A DNA stretch of 64,000 nt from Clostridium beijerinckii HUN142 (GCF_000621745.1 NZ_KK211341.1:20673-84672), one strand, 5' to 3'. Counted from the first letter of the stretch, positions 52,913-62,689 are shown. Made by a program: numbers and translations. Notes: a model not told the origin generated them from the sequence alone.

Positions 52913-54799
52913 TTATATACCTTCCTGTTTTCTAAATTTTTTGAGTCCTTTTTTAGATCCTCTTTCAATATCTCTATTAAGTTTTCTTTCCTTATAACTT
53001 GAAAATAGCTGGCTCATATCATAATCTTTAGGATATAATTCTTCAGCGCTAATTTCAAGTTTAATTCTTTTGCAGTTTACTTCTATAAATTCATTGTTAA
53101 ATAAAACAATTATATTATTTAACCTATCAATTTCCTTATAGACAATCCCACTTGCATCTTTATCTAACAGTAATACTTTATCTCCAACTCTATAAATATA
53201 CTCATGAGTTTCAGATTTTTCTATTTCCGCTTTAGAAATTTTACTTTCTTTTACTAAATTATAATTATAATCTTTCGTTTGAATATATTTTCTGCTTCTT
53301 TCAATTATATTATCACTAATCCCCATTTTTCTTGATATATATAAAGCATTACTATCTCCACTTTTTCCTATATGAAGTTTATATAATGGCTCCAAAGTGT
53401 CTCTTTTAAATTCCATAGCTGCATTTTCGAAGTCTGGATGATTTTGTGAAAAATTTTTAATTTCCCCATAATGAGTGCTTGCTACTGTAATACCCTCCTT
53501 ATGATAAAATTCTTCTAAAATTGCAATAGCAAGTGCAGCTCCTTCATTTGGTTCTGTGCCACTTCCAATTTCATCAAAAAGCAATAATGAATTTCTGCTG
53601 CTTTCTTTTAAAATATCCGCTAAATTTTTTACATGAGAGGAAAATGTACTTAAAGCATTTTCTATACTCTGATTATCACCAATATCAACAAAAACATCAT
53701 CAAATACTGCAATCTCAGTATTTTCATGTGCACTTATATGAAATCCACTTAATGTTGCTAAAGTCAGTAATCCAACACTTTTTAATACAACTGTCTTTCC
53801 GCCTGCATTGGGACCAGTTATAATTAAACTTCTATATTTATTTCCTATTTCAAAATCCAGTGGAACACACTCTTTAATTAATGGATATTTTCCCTTTACT
53901 ATTTTTATATAACCGTAGTCATTAAGTTTGGGCTCGATTCCGTTTATTTCCTTACTATATTTTGCTTTTGCAAGTATCATGTCATATTCTGAGATAACTT
54001 CGATATTTATTTTTATTTCCTGATGCTTTTGAAAAATCAGTTCACTTAATGTAGCTAATATTTTGTATTCTTCAACACTCTCTTCTGCCTTTAAAGTTAT
54101 TAATTCAGTTGTATATTTTGATACTGAAGCTGGTTCCATAAACACAGTAGTGCCTTTTGAAGATGCTTCAACTATAGTCCCTTGCACATGATTTTTATAC
54201 GCTGCTTTTATAGGAACTGTATATCTTCCATTTCTTATACTAACAAAAAATTCTTGCAAATATTCCTTATTACTTGGATTCTTAATAAACTTTTCTATAT
54301 TTTCTTTTATTTTTTCTTCACAAAGCTCGATGCTTCTACGAATCTTTTTAAGCTCTTTTGTAGCATTAGAATCAACAATAGTTCCTCTAATAGCCATATT
54401 TATTTCATCTTCAATATATTTTAAATCTGTAATGTTTTCTCCATATGCACTTAAGGTTTCTGCATATCCTTCTTTATCTTTAACGAATGCTTTTACTTTT
54501 CTACATCCTCTAAGAAAATCTCCTACTGTAATCACTTCTGATAGCTCCAGCACCCCACCTTTTTCTATTTTTTCAATTAATGGAGATATATCGAATACGC
54601 CTTCAAGGGGCATATGATAAGATGCATCGATTAGTCTTCTCCCTTCAGAAGTTTCTTTAATAATTCTTCTTACTTGTTTTATATTATTACTTGGAACTAA
54701 TTTATCAATTAACTTTTTCCCTAAGTTACTTACGCAATATGATTTTACAATTTCTTTTAATTCTTTATAATTTAATTTTTCTAATGTGGCATTATTCAT
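52913..54799 (-). CDS. MutS2-like ATPase lacking Smr domain
   Basis: A 628-residue MutS-superfamily ATPase. The helical core and clamp come first, with a coiled coil about 165-240, then the ATPase: Walker A ITGPNAGGKTVVLKS, signature around DIGDNQSIENALSTFSSH, Walker B LLLFDEIGSGTEPNEG and the ASTHYGEIK switch. Classical MutS2 is about 780 residues with a C-terminal Smr nuclease; here the tail is a short KOW-like region (VGDKVLLLDKDASGIV) and a basic end. It therefore belongs to a MutS2-related subgroup. It is probably a DNA- or ribosome-acting ATPase; the exact role is unknown. Confidence 0.9.
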   Translation of the reverse strand: MNNATLEKLNYKELKEIVKSYCVSNLGKKLIDKLVPSNNIKQVRRIIKETSEGRRLIDASYHMPLEGVFDISPLIEKIEKGGVLELSEVITVGDFLRGCRKVKAFVKDKEGYAETLSAYGENITDLKYIEDEINMAIRGTIVDSNATKELKKIRRSIELCEEKIKENIEKFIKNPSNKEYLQEFFVSIRNGRYTVPIKAAYKNHVQGTIVEASSKGTTVFMEPASVSKYTTELITLKAEESVEEYKILATLSELIFQKHQEIKINIEVISEYDMILAKAKYSKEINGIEPKLNDYGYIKIVKGKYPLIKECVPLDFEIGNKYRSLIITGPNAGGKTVVLKSVGLLTLATLSGFHISAHENTEIAVFDDVFVDIGDNQSIENALSTFSSHVKNLADILKESSRNSLLLFDEIGSGTEPNEGAALAIAILEEFYHKEGITVASTHYGEIKNFSQNHPDFENAAMEFKRDTLEPLYKLHIGKSGDSNALYISRKMGISDNIIERSRKYIQTKDYNYNLVKESKISKAEIEKSETHEYIYRVGDKVLLLDKDASGIVYKEIDRLNNIIVLFNNEFIEVNCKRIKLEISAEELYPKDYDMSQLFSSYKERKLNRDIERGSKKGLKKFRKQEGI

Positions 54800-55023
54800 T
54801 CTTTTATTTCCTTTTCTTATATATTCAAGCCACGAATAAGGGTATAGATTTCAGAATAGTGTTACTTAGCAAACTAATATTTAATGCAATGTATACATTC
54901 ATCAAATATTTATCTATGTCGCAATAATAAAATTACACTTAGTATGTTTTTAGAATAAGTAAATTCCTGTATACAAAATGTAGAAAAATAATCGCAATAC
55001 ATATATAGTTTGAATTTTTAAAC

Positions 55024-55056
55024 AAACAAAAAAGCTGTGGATACCTCCACAGCTAA
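55024..55056 (-). terminator. Rho-independent terminator
   Basis: AGCTGTGG and CCACAGCT around a 6-nt loop, followed on the minus strand by TTTTTTGTTTG. It is 367 bp downstream of the IMP dehydrogenase stop. Confidence 0.8.
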
Positions 55057-55422
55057 AAAATTCAACATCAAATAAAGATAGAAATATACCTATCTTTTGA
55101 AAGCAAATTCGTGGCTCGTATCTTTTAATAGTTGTAATTAATTCAACAAGAAATAAAAGTATAGAATACTTCTTTTTGAATTAATATTAAATTACTATAA
55201 TTAAGATACTAAACACTCACAAAAATACTTCCTTCCAATGAAATCTATATATTATATAATATAATATGAGTTAGATGATGTCAATTTTAATCTTTATCAT
55301 TTAAACACTTATGATATTAAAAATTGGTAATCTCACATTGCAATTTTTAATTTTCTCTGATTACTCCAAGTAATAATTGTAGTTATATATTGCAAGATTT
55401 AAATTCTATCGCAAAACATTCT
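55057..55422. other. Gap between IMP dehydrogenase and its terminator
   Basis: About 365 bp without coding signal. The long distance from stop codon to terminator leaves room for a small RNA on the minus strand, but no promoter or conserved fold was recognised. Confidence 0.3.
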
Positions 55423-56931
55423 TTACTGCTGAGCATTATAGTGATTATCTTTTAACATTACATCATGAGAACTTCCTTCTACGATACTTGTTGCAGAAAC
55501 TAATGTTATTTTTGCATTCTTTTGAAGTTCTGGAATAGTAAGAGCACCACAGTTACACATTGTAGAACGAACTTTATTCAGTGTTATACTTACATTATCT
55601 TTTAAACTTCCAGCGTATGGAACATATGAATCAACACCTTCCTCAAAAGATAATTTCTTATCTCCACCAAGGTCATATCTTTGCCAATTCCTTGCTCTAT
55701 TTGAACCTTCGCCCCAATACTCTTTCATGTAGTTTCCGTTTATATTTACTTTATTAGTTGGACTTTCATCAAATCTTGAGAAATATCTTCCTAACATAAT
55801 AAAGTCTGCACCCATAGCCAATGCCAAGGTAATATGATAGTCATGAACAATACCTCCATCAGAGCATACAGGTATATAAACTCCTGTTTTTTCAAAATAT
55901 TCATCTCTAGCTTTAACTACATCAATAAGAGAAGTTGCCTGTCCTCTGCCTATACCCTTTTGCTCACGAGTTATACAAATAGATCCACCACCTATTCCAA
56001 CTTTAACAAAATCAGCTCCTGCTTCAGCTAAAAACATAAATCCATCTCTATCAACAACATTTCCAGCTCCGACTTTTATGTTTTCTCCAAAATTCTTATG
56101 TATATAATCAATTGTTATTCTTTGCCATTCTGAAAATCCCTCAGATGAATCAATACATAATACATCTGCTCCTGCCTCTATTAATGCTGGTACTCTTTCA
56201 GCATAATCTCTAGTATTAATACCTGCTCCTACTATGTATCTTTTTTGTGAATCAATAAGTTCATTTGAATTTTCCTTATTAGCTGAATAGTCTTTACGGA
56301 ACACCATGTATTTTAACTTTTGATCTTTATCAACTAATGGCAGCATATTTAATTTATTATCCCAAATTATGTTGTTTGCTTCTTTTAAACTTATATTAGC
56401 ATCAGCATATATAAGTTCACTAAAAGGTGTCATAAATTCTGAAACCTTAGTACTTAAATCCATTCTAGTTATTCTATAGTCTCTACTTGTTACAATTCCA
56501 AGAAGTTTTCCATTTGGAGTCCCATCTTCAGTAACTGCCATAGTAGAATGTCCTGTTCTCTCTTTTATTTCTACCACTTCGTCTAAAGTAGTATCAGGTT
56601 TGATGTTAGAATCACTAGTAACAAAGCCTGACTTATAGTTCTTAACTCTTGCAACCATCGCAGCTTCATTTTCAATTGACTGAGATCCATATACGAATGA
56701 AATTCCGCCTTCTTTTGCTAAAGCTACTGCCATTTTATCATCTGATACGGACTGCATTATAGCCGATACTAGAGGTATATTAATGCTTAATGGAGATTCT
56801 TCACCTTTTTTAAACTTAACAAGAGGTGTTTTCAGACTTACATTTTGTGGTATGCAGTCTACAGAAGAGTAACCTGGTACTAATAAATATTCTCCAAAAG
56901 TATGGGATGGTTCATTAAAATAATATGCCAT
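55423..56931 (-). CDS. guaB: IMP dehydrogenase
   Basis: IMP dehydrogenase oxidises IMP to XMP with NAD+, the first committed step to GMP. 502 residues. The TIM barrel begins with CIPQNVSLKTPLVKF, two CBS domains are inserted (about 100-215), and the barrel resumes with DVLCIDSSEGFSEWQ. The catalytic loop GIGGGSICITREQKG contains the Cys; YWGEGSNRARNWQRYD is the flap. This loop is slightly off the common bacterial GPGSICTTR form and recalls a divergent clade, but all key residues appear present. AGGAG precedes ATG. It stands alone. Confidence 0.93.
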   Translation of the reverse strand: MAYYFNEPSHTFGEYLLVPGYSSVDCIPQNVSLKTPLVKFKKGEESPLSINIPLVSAIMQSVSDDKMAVALAKEGGISFVYGSQSIENEAAMVARVKNYKSGFVTSDSNIKPDTTLDEVVEIKERTGHSTMAVTEDGTPNGKLLGIVTSRDYRITRMDLSTKVSEFMTPFSELIYADANISLKEANNIIWDNKLNMLPLVDKDQKLKYMVFRKDYSANKENSNELIDSQKRYIVGAGINTRDYAERVPALIEAGADVLCIDSSEGFSEWQRITIDYIHKNFGENIKVGAGNVVDRDGFMFLAEAGADFVKVGIGGGSICITREQKGIGRGQATSLIDVVKARDEYFEKTGVYIPVCSDGGIVHDYHITLALAMGADFIMLGRYFSRFDESPTNKVNINGNYMKEYWGEGSNRARNWQRYDLGGDKKLSFEEGVDSYVPYAGSLKDNVSITLNKVRSTMCNCGALTIPELQKNAKITLVSATSIVEGSSHDVMLKDNHYNAQQ

Positions 56932-57133
56932 TTTATCTTACTCCTTTTACATTTTAGATATTTTGTATATAATAATATATTTATCCTATTATTGTCAATG
57001 TAAAACAAAATCTATTTACTTATTTTAAAATACTACCAAAATTTAATGTAACTTTATATATCGATATACGCTAAATCATTCCTATTAATATATAGATATC
57101 CTACTTTAAAACTATATGTATGTGATAACTTAC

Positions 57134-57320
57134 CGAAATCATAAATATTTTGTTCCGAAAAGCTATGAAAATATCCCTGAAGATTCTAAGCAGCAGATTT
57201 CACCACTTTAGCATGCTCCCACTTTCAGTGTGACAAGCTAAAGCGGAACAATCTACAACTAAGAATCTTAGCAGCTCATTTTCAAATGTTTTCTCCACAA
57301 ATATATTTATGATTTCTAGC
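57134..57320 (-). repeat. Long palindromic element, copy E4
   Basis: On the minus strand it opens CTAGAAATCATAAATATATT, holds AAGATTCTTAGTTGTAG with inverted partner CTGCTTAGAATCTT, a GCTTGTCACACTG centre, and closes TTTTCATAGCTTTTCGG. It matches E3 best at both ends. Confidence 0.7.
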
Positions 57321-57489
57321 CAAGATAACCCTTTATATATAGTAAATATTATGTTCACATAATAAGTTTAATTAATAATTTGGATATCTATATAGGTAAA
57401 CCAATTATAAGTTGAATCATACTATGAAATATATCCTAACTATAAATAACAATTATGCTTTTGTAACCATAAGGTCATAATATGAAATG

Positions 57490-57620
57490 TTTCATTAGGA
57501 ATTTGATAGTTCTGATTCTTAGATTAAAAGTTGTTCAAAGCTCGCCTTTGAGGTTAGCATCTTGGATGCAACTTGTGATATTAGAATCATCCATCATAAT
57601 TTCCTTAGAAACTGGAACAA
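57490..57620. repeat. Long hairpin region, possibly a distinct family
   Basis: GATTCTTAGATTAAAAGTTG pairs imperfectly with CAACTTGTGATATTAGAATC, with further outer pairing of TTTCATTAGGAATTT. It is similar in design to E1-E4 but the sequence differs. Confidence 0.45.
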
Positions 57621-57715
57621 CAGCTTAATCAGTATTCGATTAGTTATATGCATAAGTTCAGGTCTTAGTTGGATTACCCGTAGTTAAATAACATATTAAC
57701 TAATACATATGTATT

Positions 57716-57976
57716 TTATCTGAATACTTTTATAGAGTAGTTTAGAATTCCTGCCCCTCCACCTAAATCTATAACAATATACCAGTGACCAGAACTTGGA
57801 ACTGTAATAGTATATGGTGAGCTATCACCTGAACCGCCATAATATTTAAAACTATTATTATTTCTGTACCTGATAAAATTATCACCATCTAATAAATAAA
57901 TATTTACCTTTCTATCAATAGTAATCCTTAGCACATCCCCTTTTCTAAAGTTACCTTCTTCATATGAATATTTCAT
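57716..57976 (-). CDS. DUF1883 domain protein
   Basis: An 86-residue beta-sandwich-like protein resembling DUF1883. Typical features: FRKGDVLRITIDRKVNIYLL early, a YYGGSGDSSPYTITVPSSG middle and HWYIVIDLGGGAGILNYSI end. It has no signal peptide or membrane segment. GGAAGGAG lies upstream of ATG. The family's function is not established; in other bacteria it appears alone or near toxin-like and phage-associated genes. Here it is next to the ars operon but not obviously part of it. Confidence 0.8.
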   Translation of the reverse strand: MKYSYEEGNFRKGDVLRITIDRKVNIYLLDGDNFIRYRNNNSFKYYGGSGDSSPYTITVPSSGHWYIVIDLGGGAGILNYSIKVFR

Positions 57977-58028
57977 AATATTTTTAGAACTCCTTCCTCA
58001 TTTCATAAAACACTTTTAAATAAATTAT

Positions 58029-58065
58029 AAAGCTATAATAGCACAATTCATACTATTATAGCTTT
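58029..58065 (-). terminator. Terminator of the ars operon
   Basis: AAAGCTATAATAG and CTATTATAGCTTT form a 13-bp perfect stem; on the minus strand ATAATTTATTTAAA follows. Confidence 0.75.
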
Positions 58066-58164
58066 ACACTTTTGACTTACATGTAATTTTTATAAATCAA
58101 TGAACTTATATCTTTTACAACAAGCTCTATATATTTTTATTAACTGTAACTAGCACTATAATTT

Positions 58165-59214
58165 CTATTTAGAGTATGAGAAATATTTTCTTCCCCAGTA
58201 TAGTGCTACATTTACTAAGCCTATCATTACTGGAACTTCTATTAATGGTCCTATTACTGCTGCAAAGGCAACCTTTGATTCAATTCCAAATACTGCTACT
58301 GCAACTGCTATTGCAAGTTCAAAGTTATTGCTTGCAGCTGTAAAAGATAAAGTAGTAGTCTTATGATAATCTATGCCTGACTTATAACTAATGTAAAATG
58401 ATACAGAAAACATTACTATGAAATATATTACAAGCGGTATCGCTACTTTAATAACATCTAAAGGTAATTCTACAATATATTTTCCTTTAAACATGAACAT
58501 AACTACAATTGTAAATAATAAGGCTATTAGAGCTAATGGACTAATTTTAGGAACAAATTTTTTTACATACCATTCTGTTCCCTTCATAGGTTCTAGTATA
58601 AGTCTAGTAAACATTCCTAATAAAAAAGGAATACCAAGATAAATTGCAACAGACGTTGCCACTTCTCCCATGGAAATATGGATTTCATATCCTGTAAGTC
58701 CAAAAATAGGTGGCAGTACAGTTATGAAAAAGTATGCAAATACAGAATAAAATACTACTTGGAATATTGAATTAAATGCAACTAATGCAGCGGCATATTC
58801 ACTATCTCCATCTGCTAAGCTGTTCCAAAGAATTACCATCGCTATACATCTTGCAAGTCCTATAAGAATAAGTCCTGTCATTAATTCCGAATCAGATTTT
58901 AAAAATACAAAAGCAAGTATGAACATCAAAATTGGCCCAATAAACCAATTTTGTAATAGTGATAAACCAAGAACCTTTGGATTTTTAAATACCTTCCCTA
59001 ATTCCTTATAATTTACTTTAGCAAGCGGTGGATACATCATAACAATAAGGCCTATAGCTATTGGTATTGATGTTGTTCCAAAAGATAAACTCGCGAGTCC
59101 CTCTGATAGTGATGGCATTCCCCATCCTAACAATATTCCTAGTGCCATTGCAACAAATATCCAAAGAGTCAAATATCTATCTAAGAATGATAATCTTGAT
59201 GATTTATTACTCAA
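58165..59214 (-). CDS. acr3: ACR3-type arsenite efflux transporter
   Basis: A 349-residue membrane protein with ten hydrophobic segments of the ACR3 family, which expels arsenite. Family stretches include MMYPPLAKVNYKELGKVF, the GLARCIAMVILWN segment with the conserved essential Cys, and TLSFTAASNNFELAIAVAVA. The start is TTG 59214 after GGGGG. It is the last gene of arsR-D-A-C-acr3. With the ArsA ATPase encoded upstream it may work as an ATP-driven pump, though ACR3 also works alone. Confidence 0.94.
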   Translation of the reverse strand: MSNKSSRLSFLDRYLTLWIFVAMALGILLGWGMPSLSEGLASLSFGTTSIPIAIGLIVMMYPPLAKVNYKELGKVFKNPKVLGLSLLQNWFIGPILMFILAFVFLKSDSELMTGLILIGLARCIAMVILWNSLADGDSEYAAALVAFNSIFQVVFYSVFAYFFITVLPPIFGLTGYEIHISMGEVATSVAIYLGIPFLLGMFTRLILEPMKGTEWYVKKFVPKISPLALIALLFTIVVMFMFKGKYIVELPLDVIKVAIPLVIYFIVMFSVSFYISYKSGIDYHKTTTLSFTAASNNFELAIAVAVAVFGIESKVAFAAVIGPLIEVPVMIGLVNVALYWGRKYFSYSK

Positions 59215-59242
59215 TTTTAAAATTCCCCCTATTTTAAATTTA

Positions 59243-59656
59243 CTATTCTAATTTAATTTCATTATTCTCAATTCTTCTAGCTAAATCTTTTACCTTTTCT
59301 TCTATTGTTTTAGCTGTTTTTATAAATTCTTCATCGCTTTTTCCACTTGGATCTTCTAAGCCCCAATCTTCTCTATGCTTAGACGGTAAAAATGGACATT
59401 GAACATTACAGCCCATTGTTACCACAATATCCACCTCTGGAATATCGCTTAGGAGCTTAGATTTTTGTGTTTCATTCATATCAATGTTGTATAAATCTTT
59501 TATGATTCTCACTGCATCTTGATTTATTTGAGGTTTTGTTTCTGTTCCTGCTGAATAACTTTCAAAAACATCATTTCCATAAAGTTTTCCTAGTGCCTCT
59601 GCCATTTGTGATCTGCATGAATTGTGCACACATATAAATGCAACTTTTGTTTTCAT
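59243..59656 (-). CDS. arsC: Arsenate reductase (thioredoxin-coupled type)
   Basis: A 137-residue low-molecular-weight phosphatase-like arsenate reductase, reducing arsenate to arsenite for export. The P-loop with nucleophile is CVHNSCRSQMAEA (Cys10). The redox pair lies in MGCNVQCPFLPSK, and EDWGLEDPSGKSDEEF holds the general acid Asp. This arrangement of three cysteines suits thioredoxin coupling. AAGGAG precedes the ATG. It starts 25 nt after arsA and ends 28 nt before acr3. Confidence 0.95.
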   Translation of the reverse strand: MKTKVAFICVHNSCRSQMAEALGKLYGNDVFESYSAGTETKPQINQDAVRIIKDLYNIDMNETQKSKLLSDIPEVDIVVTMGCNVQCPFLPSKHREDWGLEDPSGKSDEEFIKTAKTIEEKVKDLARRIENNEIKLE

Positions 59657-59681
59657 TTCTCTTATCTCTCCTTAAATATGT

Positions 59682-61430
59682 CTATTTAATTAAGTTAATT
59701 AAATTATTTCCTCTTACGTCTTCTGCTTTCCACTCTATCACTGCAAAGTTTCCATTTGAAATTTCATCAACTTTGTTAATCCATTGAATTTCATTACTTG
59801 CTTTAACCTTTAAGATTTCATTAGTAGTATTAGTTGCATAAAGACTTGAATTTATTACCCACCATTTGCTGTGAATCTTTGCTCTATCTAAATCTTTTTG
59901 AAGTCTCATTGCCTCATAAACTGGAGTTGTTTCAGCTAAAGCTACTATAACAACTTCCGTTTCACTTTCATTTCTTAATCTAGGCAATAACTTTATAACT
60001 GATTCTGGTATATCTCCTTCAGATCTTGAAATTTCTTTATTATAGCTTTCTGTTGAATCTAAAAGAAGTAAAGTATGACCTGTTGGAGCTGTATCTATTA
60101 CTACAACTTCATTTTCTGATCTTTCAACAATTTCAGCAAAAGCTCTAAATACCGCTATTTCTTGAGTACAAGGCGATCTTAAATCTTCTTCAATATATTC
60201 AATATCTTCATCAGTCATATTGTTTTCTCTTGCCTTACCTATAACTTCTTGTCTGTACTTTTCGAGTTCTTCTTTTTCGTCAATATTGCTCAAAGAAATT
60301 CCATAGCTTTCATCTAATACAAATTTTAAGTGAGCAGCCGGATCAGTAGTGGTTAAGTGAACCTTCTTACCTTTTTTAGCAAGTCCTAGTGCTATAGCTG
60401 CTGCTATAGTTGTCTTACCTACTCCGCCTTTACCCATTGTAAAAATAACTTTTTTGCTGCTATTATACAGATCCTCAATGACATCTTTTAATTTTGGCAT
60501 AGCCACTGCATTTAAAGATTCCTCACTAATTTTAATATAATCTTCTTTAAGGAAAGCTCTTACATTTTCAAGCCCTGTTATATTATAAGGTCTTAGTGGA
60601 ATTTCAAAAGTTTCGATATCCTTAAATTTAGCTGGCATATTACTTAAAGCTTTTTGCTGTTTTTCATAAATAGCGTTTGAAAGTTCATCATCATGACTTT
60701 GAAGCACACCATTTATAATTAATATTTGATTGTTTACTCCTATTTCTTGAAGTTCACTAGAAGCTCTTTCTGCCTCTTTTAGCGGAGAAGTTTCAGGACG
60801 AGATACAAGTACAAGCGTTGTTTTCTCTCCATCAGCTAAAGTATCTACTGCACTTTTGTACATCTCTTTCTTTTCTTCAAGTCCTGCAAGCTGGCCTAAG
60901 CATGATGCTCCATGAGTGCTTTCATCAATAAAATTACTCCATGCAGAAGGTAATTGTAACATTCTTAAGGTATGCCCTGTTGGTGCAGTATCAAAAATGA
61001 TATGATCATATTCATTGAATACTTTTTCATCAGTTATCATAGCTGAGAACTCATTAAATGCTGCAATTTCAACAGTACATGAACCTGATAACTGTTCTTC
61101 CATATTATCTATTACTGCTTGTGGTAACTTCCCTCTATATGGAGCTATTACACTTTCCCTATATTCAGCAGCTGCAGCTTCTGGTTCAAAATTTGCAACG
61201 GTTAAGTTTGGAACTTCTTTTATTTGAATCCCTTTATTATTTAACTCTGTATTAAATACATCTTGAAGATTTGATGCTGGATCAGTACTTACAAGCATAA
61301 TCTTCTTTCCTTGATCCGCTAAATTCACGGCTACAGCACAGGCTGTTGAAGTCTTACCAACTCCACCTTTTCCAGTAAAAAATAGATACTTAGTTAAGTT
61401 CAGCTTTTCAATATCAAACAGTTTCAACAT
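59682..61430 (-). CDS. arsA: Arsenical pump-driving ATPase ArsA
   Basis: A 582-residue ATPase with two homologous halves joined by a linker, as in R773 ArsA. Each half has a P-loop: FTGKGGVGKTSTA near residue 20 and FTMGKGGVGKTTIA near 330, with DTAPTGHTLRML and DTAPTGHTLLLL signature motifs. Cysteines in SGSCTVEIAAF and RSPCTQEIAVF are candidates for arsenite binding. It energises the arsenite exporter and receives arsenite from ArsD, encoded just upstream. Confidence 0.95.
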   Translation of the reverse strand: MLKLFDIEKLNLTKYLFFTGKGGVGKTSTACAVAVNLADQGKKIMLVSTDPASNLQDVFNTELNNKGIQIKEVPNLTVANFEPEAAAAEYRESVIAPYRGKLPQAVIDNMEEQLSGSCTVEIAAFNEFSAMITDEKVFNEYDHIIFDTAPTGHTLRMLQLPSAWSNFIDESTHGASCLGQLAGLEEKKEMYKSAVDTLADGEKTTLVLVSRPETSPLKEAERASSELQEIGVNNQILIINGVLQSHDDELSNAIYEKQQKALSNMPAKFKDIETFEIPLRPYNITGLENVRAFLKEDYIKISEESLNAVAMPKLKDVIEDLYNSSKKVIFTMGKGGVGKTTIAAAIALGLAKKGKKVHLTTTDPAAHLKFVLDESYGISLSNIDEKEELEKYRQEVIGKARENNMTDEDIEYIEEDLRSPCTQEIAVFRAFAEIVERSENEVVVIDTAPTGHTLLLLDSTESYNKEISRSEGDIPESVIKLLPRLRNESETEVVIVALAETTPVYEAMRLQKDLDRAKIHSKWWVINSSLYATNTTNEILKVKASNEIQWINKVDEISNGNFAVIEWKAEDVRGNNLINLIK

Positions 61431-61485
61431 AATTTACTCTTCCCTTCTACTTAAGTGTATCGATTTATTCTAATGAACCTAATTA

Positions 61486-61872
61486 TTAACAGCATCCACC
61501 TTTACATCCACAGCTTTTAGCAGGCTTTTTTATGCTAGCTTTCTTTATATTAAGCTTTAAAGTATCTGTTGGTATATCTAATAAAATACAAAATTCTTCG
61601 TTAGTTGGATAACTACCTTCCTTAACTACTACTCCATCTACCATAGTTACAGGTAAAGCTTCAATTCCTTTGGTGTTTAAAATTTCATTTATCACTTTAT
61701 TATCTACAAATATTTGAGGATTACTTGTTAAATTGTGTCTTTCCACTACTATACCTTTGTTTTTTAAAGTATTAAGTGCAGTTGAAACTCTCAATAATTC
61801 TTTATCTACAGATGGCCCGCAAACACCTGTTGAACAACACATAGCTGGATCAAAAATAATCATTTTTTTCAT
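61486..61872 (-). CDS. arsD: Arsenite metallochaperone ArsD
   Basis: ArsD delivers arsenite to ArsA. About 128 residues. The binding cysteines are in FDPAMCCSTGVCG near the N-terminus, and the C-terminus KSCGCKGGCC holds a further vicinal group. A thioredoxin-like fold is expected. ATG 61872 is the start: AAAGGAG lies 9 nt upstream and follows the earlier in-frame ATG 61896. It is between arsR and arsA in the operon. Confidence 0.94.
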   Translation of the reverse strand: MKKMIIFDPAMCCSTGVCGPSVDKELLRVSTALNTLKNKGIVVERHNLTSNPQIFVDNKVINEILNTKGIEALPVTMVDGVVVKEGSYPTNEEFCILLDIPTDTLKLNIKKASIKKPAKSCGCKGGCC

Positions 61873-61946
61873 TTTTATTAACTCCTTTATAATCATAATT
61901 TTTTATATTTAAATTTTATTTACAGATATAATTGGTTTTTCTTTTC

Positions 61947-62270
61947 TTATTTACAAGTACATTTACTCTTATCTTTACAAATACAATCTTTTGTTTCAGT
62001 TACAAGATTCATCATGGACAGTGTAAGTTTATTGCAATTATTAAGATTTAATCGGTAGTAATTCCAAAGACCTTCTTTTCTAACTTCTATAAGACTACAG
62101 TCACTTAATACCTTCATATGATGTGAAAGGGTTGGCTGAGTAAAATCAAAGTATTCTAGTATATCGCATGCACATCTTTCACCACAAGATAATATATCGA
62201 TTATTTTTAACCTGCTTGGATCAGATAATGCTTTGAAAATTTTTGCATTTTCTTCATAGCTCATTCTCAT
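61947..62270 (-). CDS. arsR: ArsR-family arsenic-responsive repressor
   Basis: A 107-residue ArsR/SmtB winged-helix repressor. ALSDPSRLKIIDILSCGERC includes a Cys and leads into CACDILEYFDFTQPTLSHHM, so the first DNA-binding helix carries the Cys group that senses As(III), as in classical ArsR. The C-terminus is Cys-rich (CICKDKSKCTCK), an extra feature. It is the first gene of the operon, and its operator likely overlaps the promoter at 62306. Confidence 0.94.
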   Translation of the reverse strand: MRMSYEENAKIFKALSDPSRLKIIDILSCGERCACDILEYFDFTQPTLSHHMKVLSDCSLIEVRKEGLWNYYRLNLNNCNKLTLSMMNLVTETKDCICKDKSKCTCK

Positions 62271-62305
62271 TCACGCCTTTCCTATATAGACATCTATCTA
62301 TATAT

Positions 62306-62334
62306 AATATAGAACACCATCTATCTACTGTCAA
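62306..62334 (-). promoter_or_regulatory. ars operon promoter and likely ArsR operator
   Basis: TTGACA and TATATT on the minus strand with a 17-bp spacer. Repeats of ATCTATCTA around and downstream (62291-62301 and 62319-62326) form an imperfect dyad over the -10, suitable for ArsR. Confidence 0.8.
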
Positions 62335-62466
62335 TACAAAGTATATACTTTAACTTTCTTTTAATACTAAATATATAACAATCTATATAGTCACTTTATT
62401 CAGTAATTAAATTATTGTTACAAAATCGTATACTTTTTTCACTAGATTAACAAAATATTAAGACTT

Positions 62467-62514
62467 TAAAAAATACATAATCCCATAAGTTGCTATCAAG
62501 CTACCTACGGGATT
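62467..62514 (-). terminator. Terminator after ydcF-like gene
   Basis: AATCCCATAAGTTGCT pairs imperfectly with AGCTACCTACGGGATT around ATCA; on the minus strand ATGTATTTTTTAA follows. Confidence 0.6.
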
Positions 62515-62689
62515 TATACTATATACATTCTAAACAGTGCTATTAATTTTTTATAAAATCTTTTGTTTCTTATACATGATAGTTTCATGTTGATTCTGGT
62601 AAATTAAATTTTTTAGAGTATATTTTATCACTCATCAAGAAAAAGAATATAAGATCTTTAAGTTTTTTATTTTGTAGTTAGCAAAACAT

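Noticed and set aside
55057..55422. Small regulatory RNA after guaB
   Set aside because: Only a terminator and free space are visible; no promoter or conserved fold could be shown.
46508..57320. CRISPR array
   Set aside because: The repeats here are few, long, inverted relative to each other and widely spaced; no regular short repeat-spacer pattern occurs anywhere in the window.
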